Counted from the first letter of the stretch, positions 19,042 through 28,057 are shown. The stretch: 64,000 nt of DNA from Streptomyces roseicoloratus (GCF_004117935.1 NZ_SDOY01000137.1:1-64000), one strand, 5' to 3'. The notes: generated by a model not told the origin, from the sequence alone. A program made the numbers and translations.

Positions 19042-20349
19042 CTACGGCTTCGTGACGTCCCGTTCCATCTGCTCCTCCAGCTCCTCCGGCTCGCGCCCGG
19101 GCGTCGGAAGGTCGAACTTGGTGATGGCGAAGCGGAAGATCACGTAATAGACGAGGGCGAAGCCCAGACCGATCGGGATGATCAGCCACGGTTTCGTCGC
19201 CAGGTTCCAGTTGATCACGTAGTCGATCAGTCCCGCCGAGAAGCTGAACCCGTCCTTCACGCCCAGCGCCCAGGTCAGCGCCATCGACACACCGGTCAGG
19301 ACGGCGTGGACCGCGTACAGCAGCGGCGCGATGAAGAGGAACGAGTACTCGATCGGCTCGGTGATGCCCGTGACGAACGAGGTCAGCGCCACCGACAGCA
19401 TCATGCCGCCCACCTCCTTGCGCCGGTGCGGCTTGGCGCAGTGGGTGATCGCCAGCGCCGCCGCCGGCAGCGCGAACATCATGATGGGGAAGAAGCCGGT
19501 GGTGAACTGACCGGCCTCCGGGTCGCCCGCCAGGAACATCGTGATGTCGCCGTGCACCACCTCCCCGTCCGGCTTGGTGTACGAACCGAACTGGAACCAG
19601 ATCGGCACGTTCAGGAACTGGTGCAGACCGATCACCAGGAGCGCGCGGTTCGCCACGCCGAAGATGCCCGAACCCCAGGCGCCGAGGCCCACCAGCCAGT
19701 CGCTGAAGCTCTCCAGCGCGTCACCGATCGGCGGCCAGACCCACAGGCACAGCGAGGCGAAGGCGATGCCGACGAACGCCATGATGATCGGCACCAGCCG
19801 CCGGCCGTTGAAGAAGCCCAGCCAGTCCACCAGCTTCGTCCGGTGGAACCGCTGCCACAGGTACGCCGCGAACAGACCCATGATGATGCCGCCGAACACA
19901 CCCGGGTTCTGATACGTGTACCCGGCGAACGAGTCGTCCGTGCCGAGGCAGCCGCCGTCGATGTCCTGCGTCCCCGGCGGACAGTCCTCCGGGAACTGGC
20001 GCAGCACGTTGAAGTAGACGAGGAAGCCGACCACCGCCGCCAGCGCGGTCGAACCGTCCGCCTTCTTCGCCATGCCGATCGCCACGCCGATGCAGAACAG
20101 CAGCGGAAGGCCCAGGCTGCCGTCGAGCAGCGCACCGCCCGCGCCGTCCATCACCTTGGCGACGTTGTCCCAGCCCAGACCGTCCGCACCGAACACGTCG
20201 GGCTGGCCGAGCCGGTTGATGATGCCGGCTGCCGGAAGGACCGCGATGGGCAGCTGAAGGCTGCGCCCCATCTTCTGCAGCCCCTGGAAGAAGCCGCCCC
20301 AGGTCGGCCTCCTCGATCCGGCGGTGGCGCTGGCGCTGGCGCTGCTCAT
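19042..20349 (-). CDS. nagE1: N-acetylglucosamine PTS permease EIIC (paralogue)
   Basis: Second EIIC paralogue, 435 residues. ATG 20349 is chosen because AGGAGG lies 7 nt upstream; ATG 20355 would be too close to it. The product has the same layout as NagE2: KMGRSLQLPIAVLPAAGIINRL, FCIGVAIGMAKKADGSTALAA, and GITEPIEYSFLFIAPLLYAVHAVLTG. It differs by a Cys-containing extracytoplasmic loop (DCPPGTQDIDGGCLGTDDS) absent from NagE2. The promoter faces nagF divergently and holds one perfect DasR palindrome 30 bp before the start. Confidence 0.93.
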   Translation of the reverse strand: MSSASASATAGSRRPTWGGFFQGLQKMGRSLQLPIAVLPAAGIINRLGQPDVFGADGLGWDNVAKVMDGAGGALLDGSLGLPLLFCIGVAIGMAKKADGSTALAAVVGFLVYFNVLRQFPEDCPPGTQDIDGGCLGTDDSFAGYTYQNPGVFGGIIMGLFAAYLWQRFHRTKLVDWLGFFNGRRLVPIIMAFVGIAFASLCLWVWPPIGDALESFSDWLVGLGAWGSGIFGVANRALLVIGLHQFLNVPIWFQFGSYTKPDGEVVHGDITMFLAGDPEAGQFTTGFFPIMMFALPAAALAITHCAKPHRRKEVGGMMLSVALTSFVTGITEPIEYSFLFIAPLLYAVHAVLTGVSMALTWALGVKDGFSFSAGLIDYVINWNLATKPWLIIPIGLGFALVYYVIFRFAITKFDLPTPGREPEELEEQMERDVTKP

Positions 20350-20378
20350 CGGCATCCTCCTGGGGGCTGCGGATGCAT

Positions 20379-20394
20379 ACTGGTGTAGACCAGT
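20379..20394. promoter_or_regulatory. DasR operator (dre) of nagE1/nagF
   Basis: ACTGGTGTAGACCAGT is a close match to the DasR consensus with near-perfect dyad symmetry. It lies 30 bp upstream of the nagE1 start and about 150 bp upstream of divergent nagF. Confidence 0.93.
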
Positions 20395-20545
20395 TGCGGT
20401 AGGGTCCCGGTGGTCGTGCGGGGGCGGGCCGCCGGTGATCGTCATCATTCGGCAGAACGGCCGCATCCGCTCGCGAGGTTGGGCCAACCGTGGGTTACCG
20501 TGACAACGCGGACCACCGGTGCGCAGAACGGACAGGGAGAGACAT

Positions 20546-20779
20546 ATGGCCAGCAAGGCTGAGAAGATCGTCGCCGGCCTCGGCGGCATCGACAACATCG
20601 AAGAGGTCGAAGGCTGCATCACCCGGCTCCGCACCGAGGTGGCCGACGCCAGCCTCGTCGACGAGGCCGCTCTCAAGGCCGCCGGCGCCCACGGCGTCGT
20701 GAAGATGGGCACCGCCATCCAGGTCGTCATCGGCACCGACGCCGACCCGATCGCCGGCGAGATCGAAGACATGATGTGA
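20546..20779 (+). CDS. nagF: PTS EIIB component for N-acetylglucosamine
   Basis: Free-standing EIIB protein of 77 residues. It carries phosphate from EIIA to sugar bound by NagE1/NagE2. The phospho-Cys lies in EEVEGCITRLRTEV, followed by the family's VKMGTAIQVVIGTDADPIAGEIEDMM. ATG 20546 follows GGGAGAG; the longer frame from 20519 has no ribosome-binding site. Divergent from nagE1 and followed by a strong hairpin. Confidence 0.93.
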   Translation: MASKAEKIVAGLGGIDNIEEVEGCITRLRTEVADASLVDEAALKAAGAHGVVKMGTAIQVVIGTDADPIAGEIEDMM

Positions 20780-20825
20780 CCGGCTGACACCGGCCGAGCG
20801 GCCGACGCCGCCGCTCACATCGCCA

Positions 20826-20857
20826 AGGGGCCCGTTCCGGCAGGGGAACGGGCCCCT
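20826..20857 (+). terminator. terminator of nagF
   Basis: AGGGGCCCGTTCC (20826-20838) pairs with GGAACGGGCCCCT (20845-20857) around a 6-nt loop. It lies about 45 bp after the nagF stop. Confidence 0.85.
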
Positions 20858-21033
20858 CGGTCGTCTCTCGGCCGCCCCCGGTCGTCCCCCGCCGCCCCCC
20901 GGTCGTCTCCTGGGTCCGCCGGCCGCCCCTCGGCCGCCGCCCGGCGACTCCCTCGGTCCTACGCGGAGCAGGTCCACCGGCATCGGCCCGGATCCCGGAA
21001 CAACGCCCTCCGTCGCACCGCTACGCTCAAGGC

Positions 21034-21765
<732 letters not shown>

Positions 21766-21854
21766 GACGCCACCGCGTCCTTCATGACACGGGCGCACGG
21801 GTCGAACCGTGCGCCCCGTCCATGTCTGTACGTACGTAGGGGGAGGACCCGAAC

Positions 21855-22241
21855 GTGAAGCGCCGCCGCACCATAGCCCTCGCCGCTGCCACGGCCGCCT
21901 TCGCAGTCACCGGCCTGACCGGCTGCGGAGCGCTCGACAAGGCCGCGGACTGCATCAAGACGGCCGACGCCATCGCCACGTCCGTCGACAAGCTCTCGCA
22001 GGCCGTGAGCAACGCCTCCAACGACCCGACCCAGATCGAGGAAGCCCTCAACAGCATCGACACCGAGCTGGGCAACCTCAAGAACACGACGGGCGACGCG
22101 GACCTGTCCAAGGCCGTCGACGACCTCACCAAGGGCGTCGAATCCGTCCGCACGGCGGTCAAGAACGGCGACACCACGCCCGACATCAAGCCGGTCACCG
22201 ACGCGGCCACCGAGGTGGGCAAGGTCTGCACCCCCGGATAA
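21855..22241 (+). CDS. small lipoprotein
   Basis: Predicted secreted lipoprotein of 128 residues. The signal is KRRRTIALAAATAAFAVTGLTGCGAL with the lipobox LTGC. The mature part is helical and polar, with two more cysteines, one near the start (AADCIKTAD) and one at the very end (GKVCTPG), which could form a disulfide. Function unknown. GTG 21855 follows GGGGGAGG. It lies between rph and rdgB, and its stop is 9 bp before the rdgB start. Confidence 0.85.
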   Translation: MKRRRTIALAAATAAFAVTGLTGCGALDKAADCIKTADAIATSVDKLSQAVSNASNDPTQIEEALNSIDTELGNLKNTTGDADLSKAVDDLTKGVESVRTAVKNGDTTPDIKPVTDAATEVGKVCTPG

Positions 22242-22249
22242 TCGGGGAC

Positions 22250-22870
22250 ATGACCCGTCTGATCCTCGCCACCCGCAACGCGGGCAAGATCACCGAACTC
22301 CACGCAATCCTCGCCGACGCAGGCCTCGACCTCGAACTCGTCGGCGCGGACGCGTACCCCGAGATCCCCGACGTCAAGGAAACCGGCGTCACCTTCGCCG
22401 AGAACGCCCTGCTCAAGGCCCACGCCTTGGCCAGGGCCACCGGCCTGCCCGCCGTCGCCGACGACTCCGGCCTCTGCGTCGACGTCCTGAACGGTGCCCC
22501 CGGCATCTTCTCCGCCCGCTGGGCCGGCACCCACGGCGACGACAAGGCCAACCTGAACCTGCTCCTCGCCCAACTCGCCGACATCGACGACGCCCACCGC
22601 GGCGCCCACTTCGCCTGCGCGGCGGCCCTGGCGTTGCCGGACGGCACGGAACGCGTCGTCGAAGGCCGCCTCCCCGGCACCCTCCGCCACGCACCCACCG
22701 GCACCAACGGCTTCGGCTACGACCCGATCCTCCAGCCGGAGGGCTACGAGGTGACCTGCGCGGAACTCACCCCGGCCCAGAAGAACGCGATCAGCCACCG
22801 CGGCAAGGCGTTCAGGGCCCTGGTCCCGGTGGTGCGGGAACTTCTGGCGCGGACGCCACAGGCCTCGTAG
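22250..22870 (+). CDS. rdgB: non-canonical purine NTP pyrophosphatase (RdgB/HAM1)
   Basis: House-cleaning enzyme that hydrolyses ITP, dITP and XTP to monophosphates; 206 residues. Motifs: LILATRNAGKITEL for the triphosphate, ETGVTFAENALLKA, the catalytic VADDSGLCVDVLNGAPGIFSARWAG, and TGTNGFGYDPILQPEGY. ATG 22250 lies 9 bp after the lipoprotein stop, preceded by GGGGAC. It ends shortly before a tRNA-Leu gene on the opposite strand. Confidence 0.96.
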   Translation: MTRLILATRNAGKITELHAILADAGLDLELVGADAYPEIPDVKETGVTFAENALLKAHALARATGLPAVADDSGLCVDVLNGAPGIFSARWAGTHGDDKANLNLLLAQLADIDDAHRGAHFACAAALALPDGTERVVEGRLPGTLRHAPTGTNGFGYDPILQPEGYEVTCAELTPAQKNAISHRGKAFRALVPVVRELLARTPQAS

Positions 22871-22898
22871 GCGCGGGACGTGCCGTACGTGTCGTAAG

Positions 22899-22982
22899 TG
22901 CGGCCGGGGGGACTCGAACCCCCACGGGTGTTACCCCACTGGGACCTAAACCCAGCGTGACTGCCAATTCCACCACGGCCGC
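22899..22982 (-). tRNA. tRNA-Leu (anticodon UAG)
   Basis: Minus-strand class II tRNA of 84 nt. The acceptor stem GCGGCCG/CGGCCGC closes with discriminator A. The D-arm begins TGGTGGAATTGGCAG, the anticodon stem CTGGG/CCCAG encloses TTTAGGT (anticodon UAG, reading CUA), a long variable arm follows, and the T-arm is GGGGGTTCGAGTCCCCC. CCA is not encoded. It is not bldA, which reads UUA. Confidence 0.96.
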
Positions 22983-23036
22983 TCGCTGCCCGGTCATGCT
23001 ACTGGCCGGGCAGCCCTGCTCACAGACCGCCGCGGG

Positions 23037-23510
23037 TCAGGCCTCGATCTTCAGATCCTTGATGATCTTGGCGACGTGGCCGGTGGCCTTCACGTTGTAG
23101 AGGGCGCGTTCGACCTTGCCCTCCTCGTCGACGACGATCGTGGAGCGGATGACGCCCGTGACGACCTTGCCGTAGAGCTTCTTCTCGCCGAAGGCGCCGT
23201 ACGCCTCCAGGACCTTCTTCTCCGGGTCACCCACCAGCGTGACCTTGAGGTTCTCCTTCTCGCGGAACTTCGCCAGCTTCTCCGGCTTGTCCGGCGAGAC
23301 GCCGATGACGTCGTAGCCGGCGCCTGCCAGCAGCTCCAGGTTGTCCGTGAAGTCGCACGCCTGCTTGGTGCAGCCGGGCGTCAGCGCGGCCGGGTAGAAG
23401 TAGACGATGACCTTGCGGCCCGCGTGGTCCGCGAGCGAGACCTCGTTGCCGTCCGCGTCGGGCAGGGTGAAGGCGGGGGCGGTGTCGCCGGGCTGCAGTC
23501 GCTCGCTCAT
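23037..23510 (-). CDS. bcp: thiol peroxidase (Bcp / peroxiredoxin Q)
   Basis: Peroxiredoxin Q, reducing peroxides with thioredoxin-type electrons; 157 residues. The peroxidatic and resolving cysteines are the CTKQAC pair in AALTPGCTKQACDFTDN, five residues apart as in atypical 2-Cys Bcp. Other marks are PAFTLPDADGNEVSLADH and VIRSTIVVDEEGKV. ATG 23510 follows GAGGAGACC; the long upstream open frame to 24116 is a shadow of genes on the other strand. Confidence 0.95.
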   Translation of the reverse strand: MSERLQPGDTAPAFTLPDADGNEVSLADHAGRKVIVYFYPAALTPGCTKQACDFTDNLELLAGAGYDVIGVSPDKPEKLAKFREKENLKVTLVGDPEKKVLEAYGAFGEKKLYGKVVTGVIRSTIVVDEEGKVERALYNVKATGHVAKIIKDLKIEA

Positions 23511-23637
23511 GGCTGGTCTCCTCGGGAAATCTCGCTTACGCGATGAGAGCCTAATGGGGGTCGGGGACGACCCGCGGCGGAGGAAGCTGACAGACTGTCC
23601 GTCGACGACCGGAACACACGACCACGGAGGCAGCGCG

Positions 23638-23958
23638 GTGTCGGACGCCAGGACCCCTGCGCAGATCGAGGCGGACATCGTCCGCCGGCGCGAGCAGCTC
23701 GCCGTCACGCTCGACGAGATCGGCATTCGGATGCACCCGAAGACGATCGTCGGCGACGCCAAGGCCAAGGTGGCCGCGCACGTCGACCACACCGCCGGTC
23801 GCGCGTTCGTCGCCGTGAACCGCGTCGTGTCCGACGTGAAGGTCCGCTTCACCCACGAGGACGGCGCCCCGCGCCTGGAGCGCGTGGTGCCGGTGGCCCT
23901 CGTCGCCGTCGCGCTGGTCGGCCTGCTCGTCACGTCCTCCCGCAAGCGCAGGGGATGA
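23638..23958 (+). CDS. DUF3618 domain-containing membrane protein
   Basis: 106 residues. The N-terminal motif TPAQIEADIVRRREQLAVTLDEIG is the DUF3618 signature; then a linker and one C-terminal membrane helix (about 86-101, VVPVALVAVALVGLLVTS) with a basic tail. GTG 23638 has CACGGAGG upstream. Homologues are small tail-anchored proteins of unknown function common in actinobacteria. It diverges from bcp. Confidence 0.85.
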   Translation: MSDARTPAQIEADIVRRREQLAVTLDEIGIRMHPKTIVGDAKAKVAAHVDHTAGRAFVAVNRVVSDVKVRFTHEDGAPRLERVVPVALVAVALVGLLVTSSRKRRG

Positions 23959-24012
23959 CCCGATGACCCGTCCGGCGTACGGACGACACGCCCGGGCAGG
24001 TAGGTTCGGACC

Positions 24013-24351
24013 GTGAGCGAGAACACCCACGACAAGCTGCCCATCCGGATGCTGCACGACCGGGTCCTGGTCCGCACCGACACCCCCGAAGGTGAGCGGC
24101 GCTCCGGCGGCGGCATCCTGATCCCGGCGACCGCGGCGGTCGGCCGCCGCCTTGCCTGGGCCGAGGTCGTCGCGGTCGGGCAGAACGTCCGGACCGTCGA
24201 GATCGGCGACCGCGTCCTGTTCGACCCCGAGGACCGCGCCGAGGTCGAGGTACGGGGCGTGGCCTACGTCCTGATGCGCGAGCGCGACCTGCACGCGGTC
24301 GCCGCCGACCGTTTCCAGGGCGCCACGGACTCGACGGGACTGTACCTCTAG
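24013..24351 (+). CDS. orphan GroES-family co-chaperonin
   Basis: 112-residue protein of the GroES fold. LPIRMLHDRVLVRTDTPEGERRSGGGILIPATA covers the first strand and mobile-loop region, and VGDRV-like IGDRVLFDPEDRAEVEVRGVAYVLMRERDLHAV the closing strands. No groEL lies nearby. The canonical mobile-loop sequence is altered, so it need not work with GroEL. TAGGTT (24001-24006) stands exactly 6 nt before GTG 24013, consistent with a leaderless mRNA. Confidence 0.85.
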   Translation: MSENTHDKLPIRMLHDRVLVRTDTPEGERRSGGGILIPATAAVGRRLAWAEVVAVGQNVRTVEIGDRVLFDPEDRAEVEVRGVAYVLMRERDLHAVAADRFQGATDSTGLYL

Positions 24352-24354
24352 ACC

Positions 24355-24475
24355 CGTCCGGCGGATCCGACCGATCCGGCGGGCCGGCCGACCCGGCGGG
24401 TCTTACCGATCCGGCCGATCCGGCGGGTCCGACCGATCCAGCGGGTCCGGCCGATCCGGCCCATCTGATGCCTCA
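24355..24475. repeat. degenerate GATCCGGCGGGTC repeats
   Basis: The gap after the GroES-like gene is built of about seven imperfect copies of CGATCCGGCGGGTCCGAC and shorter variants. It holds no plausible gene and ends just before a strong terminator. Confidence 0.75.
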
Positions 24476-24485
24476 GCCGTCCGCG

Positions 24486-24521
24486 CGAAGGGCCTGGTGA
24501 CCGTTGTCACCAGGCCCTTCG
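24486..24521 (+). terminator. strong hairpin between GroES-like and SMR genes
   Basis: CGAAGGGCCTGGTGAC (24486-24501) and its exact reverse complement (24506-24521) form a 16-bp stem with a 4-nt loop. It isolates the guanidine riboswitch transcript from upstream transcription. Confidence 0.85.
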
Positions 24522-24546
24522 TCCGTCCCTTGCTACCCTGGAAGCA

Positions 24547-24590
24547 CCCCGACGAGACGCGCCGTACCGGGTTTCACGACAAGACGACGC
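24547..24590 (+). promoter_or_regulatory. guanidine-III (ykkC-III) riboswitch
   Basis: The segment contains, in order and spacing, the conserved blocks I recall from the Thermobifida fusca guanidine-III aptamer: GACGAG, CGCCGTACC, and GACAAGACG followed by CGC, with CCC/GGG able to close the first helix. It ends about 25 nt before the ribosome-binding site GCGGAGG of a SugE/Gdx-type exporter gene, the classic guanidinium target. TACCCT at 24534-24539 could be its -10 box. Confidence 0.88.
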
Positions 24591-24628
24591 ACCCCTTGTT
24601 GATCCGTCTCGCGGAGGTGTTCGTCGTC

Positions 24629-24949
24629 ATGGCCTGGGTTCTCCTCGTCGTCGCCGGTCTGCTCGAGGTCGGCTGGTCGATCGGCATGAAGTACACCGAC
24701 GGCTTCACCCGCCTCTGGCCCAGCGTCTTCACCGCGGCCGGCATCGTCGCGTCGATGCTGCTGCTCTCTCAGGCAGCCAAGACCCTGCCCATCGGTACCG
24801 CCTACGGCGTCTGGGTCGGCATCGGCGCGGCCGGTGCGGCGGTGCTCGGCATGGTGGTGCTCGGTGAGCCGGCGACCGCCGCCCGGATCTTCTTCGTGTG
24901 TCTGCTGCTCGTGGCGGTGGTGGGCCTCAAGGCGACCTCGGGCCACTGA
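24629..24949 (+). CDS. sugE: SMR family guanidinium exporter (SugE/Gdx type)
   Basis: Small multidrug-resistance-type exporter, 106 residues with four membrane helices. The essential Glu is in VVAGLLEVGWSIGMKY, and the WSIGMKYTDGFTRLWPS motif is that of the SugE/Gdx branch, which exports guanidinium, rather than the EmrE/Qac drug branch. ATG 24629 has GCGGAGG upstream. The guanidine-III riboswitch directly before it supports guanidinium as the substrate. Confidence 0.93.
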   Translation: MAWVLLVVAGLLEVGWSIGMKYTDGFTRLWPSVFTAAGIVASMLLLSQAAKTLPIGTAYGVWVGIGAAGAAVLGMVVLGEPATAARIFFVCLLLVAVVGLKATSGH

Positions 24950-25062
24950 CGGCTGTTCCCGCCGGCGAGGCCGCCCCGCCGGCCGCCTCGCCTGCGCCTC
25001 GCCGGCCGCCCTGCTGTTCGCCTCGCCTGCGGCCGTGCCCGTGGCCCCGCCCGCGGCGCCCG

Positions 25063-27660
25063 CTACGGCCCGAAGGGTGCGCCGAGGGGCGGGACCTGTC
25101 CGGGCCCGTCACCGCCCGGGCCTCCCGCGCCTCCGTCGGGTTCGCCCGGTCCGCCCGGTCCGTCCTGCCCGCCCGGCCCGTCCTGCCCGCCCTGTTCCGC
25201 GGGCGGCCGGAGCGGCTGCGGGGCCTCGGCCGCCGTGGTCGGGACCTGCTCGGGGCCTGCCGCCGGGGCGGGGGCCGGGGCCTGCGGGGCCTCCCGTACG
25301 GGCTCCGCGCGCGCCCCTTCCCGTACCTCGCGGGCTTCCCGTACCTCGCGTGCCTCCCGTACGGGCATCCTCGGGTCCGTCGGACCGGTGGGCACGGTCG
25401 GGCCGGCCGGACCGCCGGGGCGCGGTCGCTGCGGCCTGCGTCCCGGCGGGCCCGCGCCCGGGACCTCGTGGCCTTCCGTCCCGTCCAGCTGGTCGGGCAG
25501 GGGCGGCTCCTCGACGCCCTCCATGAGCTTCAGGTCGAACTGCTTCGGTGCGACGCCGGCGAGCGCGTCGCGGGTGAAGCGGGCCCAGATCTCGGCGGGT
25601 GCGCCGCCGCCGTTGATCCGGGGCAGTCCGAGCGCCCCGTACAGCGGCAGCTGGCGGCCGGTCTCCGGGTCCTGGCCCATCATCGCGACGACGGTGGCGA
25701 GTTCGGGCGTGTAGCCGGCGAACCAGGCCGCCTTGTCGTCCTCGGCCGTGCCGGTCTTGCCCGCCGCGGGCCGTCCGGCGGCCAGGGCCGCCGTGCCGGT
25801 GCCGCCCTGGACGACGCTGCGGAGGACGGACGTGGTGGTGTCGGCGGCCTCGCGGGTGACGACCTGCCGGGTGCGGCGGCCGTGGTCGTCACCGTCGTGT
25901 TCGCTCTCGTCCGGGCCGTCCTGCGGGCCGTCGGGGCCGTCCTCGGGGCGTGCGAGGTCGGAGAAGCCGTCGTCGCCCGGCAGCGCGAACTCCTCCTCGT
26001 CGCGGGTGATCCTCTCGACCAGGGTGTACGGGCCGTGCCGGCCGTGGTTCGCGAGCGTCGCGTACGCCCGGGCGAGGTCCAGGACGCTCGCGGTGGCGGG
26101 GCCGAGCGCGATGGACGGCGAGGCGGTGAGGTCGGGCGTGCGCCGCGGCAGCCCGAGGGCCACGGCCGTGTCCCGTACACGGGAGGGGCCGACGTCGACC
26201 GCCATCTGGGCGTACACGGCGTTCACGGACCGGTCGGTGGCCGAGCGCACGGTGAGGGGGCCGTAGCTGGCGTCGTCCTCGTTGGCCGGGTCGTAGGGGG
26301 CGCCGCTCCAGCCCTGCACCGGGCGGCGGTTGTCGCCGTCGTACAGGGTGTCGGGGGTGATCCGCTCGCCCTCCTGCGTCTGGGCGCCGTGCTGGAACGC
26401 GGCGGTGAGGACGAAGGGTTTGAAGGTGGAGCCGACCTGGTAGTCGCGGCGGGTCGCGTTGTTGACGAACTGGCGGGTGTAGTCGATGCCGCCGTAGAGG
26501 GCCACGACCTTGCCGGTCGACGGCTCGACGGCGGCGCCGCCGACCCGTACGGAGCGGTCGGCGGGCCGGTGCTCGGGGTCGAGCCTGGAGTTCACGACCT
26601 CGTCGACGGCCTTCACGAAGGCGTCCTGCCGGGCCCGTTCCAGGGTGGTGGTGATCCGGAATCCGCCCGCGGCCAGGGTCTTCTCGTCGACGACGCCGGC
26701 CTCGGTGAGGTACTGCTCGACGGCCTGGACGAGGTAGCCGCGCTGCCCGGAGAGCCCGGCGGAGGCGCGGGCGGGCTGCGGGGCGGGGAACACGGCGGCG
26801 GCGCGCCCGGCCTTGGAGAGCCAGCCCTCGCCGACCATGCCGTCGAGGACGTAGCGCCAGCGGGCCAGGGCGCGTTCGCGGTTCTCGGGGTGGGTGGCGA
26901 CGTCGTACGCGTTCGGTGCGTTGAGCAGCGAGGCGAGGTACGCGCCTTCGGCGGTGTCGAGGTCCTCGGCGTCCTTGCCGTAGTAGGCGCGGGCGGCGGC
27001 CTGGATGCCGTAGGCGTTGCGGCCGAAGTAGCTGGTGTTCAGGTAGCCCTCGAGGATCTCGGCCTTGTCCTTCTCGCGGCCGAGCCGGAGGGCGATGAAG
27101 AACTCCTTGGCCTTGCGGGTGAGGGTCTGTTCCTGGCCGAGGTAGTAGTTCTTGACGTACTGCTGGGTGATCGTGGAGCCGGACTGGCGGCCCTTGCCGG
27201 TGAGGGTGTTCCAGGTGGCGCGGAGCATGGCGCGCGGGTCGACGGCGGGTGAGGTGTGGAAGTCGCGGTCCTCGGCGGCGAGCACGGCGTGCTGCACGGT
27301 GAGCGGGACCCGCGACAGGCTGACGTTCTCGCGGTCGACCTCGCCGGCCCGGGCGAGCTGGGTGCCGTCGCGGTAGAGGAAGAGGTTGGACTGGGCGACC
27401 GCGGTGGCGTTGGCGGGTGGGATGTCCACGAGGAGGTAGCCGGCGACGAGACCGCCGAGGAGGAGCAGCGCGCCGAGGAACGCGAGGCCGACCAGCCACC
27501 GCAGGAGGCGCCGGAAGCGCCCGCCGCGGCGCCGGCGGGGCGGGCGCTTCCGGCGCGGCGGAGGCGTGGCGGGAACGGTCGGGTCCCGTGGCTCCCAGGC
27601 CGCCGGCGCGGGTGGCAGGACCTCGCTGGTGTCGGAGGGCATACCGGATGAAGGGGACAT
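25063..27660 (-). CDS. class A penicillin-binding protein (transglycosylase/transpeptidase)
   Basis: Bifunctional peptidoglycan synthase, 865 residues from ATG 27660. A basic Pro-rich cytoplasmic tail and one membrane helix (about 60-85) lead to the GT51 domain (VLAAEDRDFHTSPAVDP, GSTITQQYVKNYYL, KAKEFFIALRLGREKDKAEILEGYLN). The transpeptidase follows: SerThrPheLys in VGSTFKPF, SVN in TDRSVNAVYA, KTG in AGKTGTAEDDKAAWF. The C-terminal tail of about 170 residues is Pro/Gly/Glu-rich with EVREAREVREG repeats. Alternative starts at 27699 and 27642 cannot be excluded. Confidence 0.92.
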   Translation of the reverse strand: MSPSSGMPSDTSEVLPPAPAAWEPRDPTVPATPPPRRKRPPRRRRGGRFRRLLRWLVGLAFLGALLLLGGLVAGYLLVDIPPANATAVAQSNLFLYRDGTQLARAGEVDRENVSLSRVPLTVQHAVLAAEDRDFHTSPAVDPRAMLRATWNTLTGKGRQSGSTITQQYVKNYYLGQEQTLTRKAKEFFIALRLGREKDKAEILEGYLNTSYFGRNAYGIQAAARAYYGKDAEDLDTAEGAYLASLLNAPNAYDVATHPENRERALARWRYVLDGMVGEGWLSKAGRAAAVFPAPQPARASAGLSGQRGYLVQAVEQYLTEAGVVDEKTLAAGGFRITTTLERARQDAFVKAVDEVVNSRLDPEHRPADRSVRVGGAAVEPSTGKVVALYGGIDYTRQFVNNATRRDYQVGSTFKPFVLTAAFQHGAQTQEGERITPDTLYDGDNRRPVQGWSGAPYDPANEDDASYGPLTVRSATDRSVNAVYAQMAVDVGPSRVRDTAVALGLPRRTPDLTASPSIALGPATASVLDLARAYATLANHGRHGPYTLVERITRDEEEFALPGDDGFSDLARPEDGPDGPQDGPDESEHDGDDHGRRTRQVVTREAADTTTSVLRSVVQGGTGTAALAAGRPAAGKTGTAEDDKAAWFAGYTPELATVVAMMGQDPETGRQLPLYGALGLPRINGGGAPAEIWARFTRDALAGVAPKQFDLKLMEGVEEPPLPDQLDGTEGHEVPGAGPPGRRPQRPRPGGPAGPTVPTGPTDPRMPVREAREVREAREVREGARAEPVREAPQAPAPAPAAGPEQVPTTAAEAPQPLRPPAEQGGQDGPGGQDGPGGPGEPDGGAGGPGGDGPGQVPPLGAPFGP

Positions 27661-28057
27661 AAACGTACATCCTGCATGCGAGGTGCCGAAAGTCTGCAAA
27701 ACGACTCGACTCGGCTCCGTCGTCCGCCCTACGGAGGGCGGCGCCTTTGATGCGAACGGAGGGACGCGCGGAACGGGCGGGGGGAGGGGCGGAGGGGAGG
27801 GGCGGGGGTGAGCAGGCGGGAGAACGGGCGGGTGAGCGGGCCGGGGAGCAGGAGGGCGAACGGGCGAGTGAACGGGTGAGTGAACGGGCGGGTGAGCGGG
27901 CCGGAGGGCAGGAAGGCGAACGGGAGGGCGAACGGGCGGGGGAATGGGCGGCGGATCGGGCGGCGGATCGGGCGGATCGGGTGGATCGGGTGGAGCAGGG
28001 AGGAACTAGTCGTGCGGCTGAGGAGTCAGTCAGGTAGGGAGGTGGGGTGACGGTGCG
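27661..28057. other. intergenic G-rich region between PBP and DUF445 genes
   Basis: About 400 bp between divergent genes. The first 90 bp should hold the PBP promoter; the rest is a purine-rich minisatellite described separately. A 96-codon open frame inside it (27747-28037) consists only of repeat-encoded Glu/Arg/Ala/Gly and is not counted as a gene. Confidence 0.6.
27745..28015. repeat. G-rich minisatellite with GAACGGGCGGGTGAGCG units
   Basis: Imperfect tandem units built on GAACGGGC, GGTGAGCGGGC and later GGCGGATCG. The plus strand carries dozens of GGG runs close together, so G-quadruplex formation is plausible. It lies upstream of the DUF445 gene. Confidence 0.8.

Noticed and set aside
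22899-22982. possible bldA
   Set aside because: The anticodon is UAG, reading CUA; bldA has UAA.
27747-28037. 96-codon Glu/Arg-rich ORF upstream of DUF445
   Set aside because: Encoded entirely by the minisatellite and without a ribosome-binding site; treated as repeat DNA.
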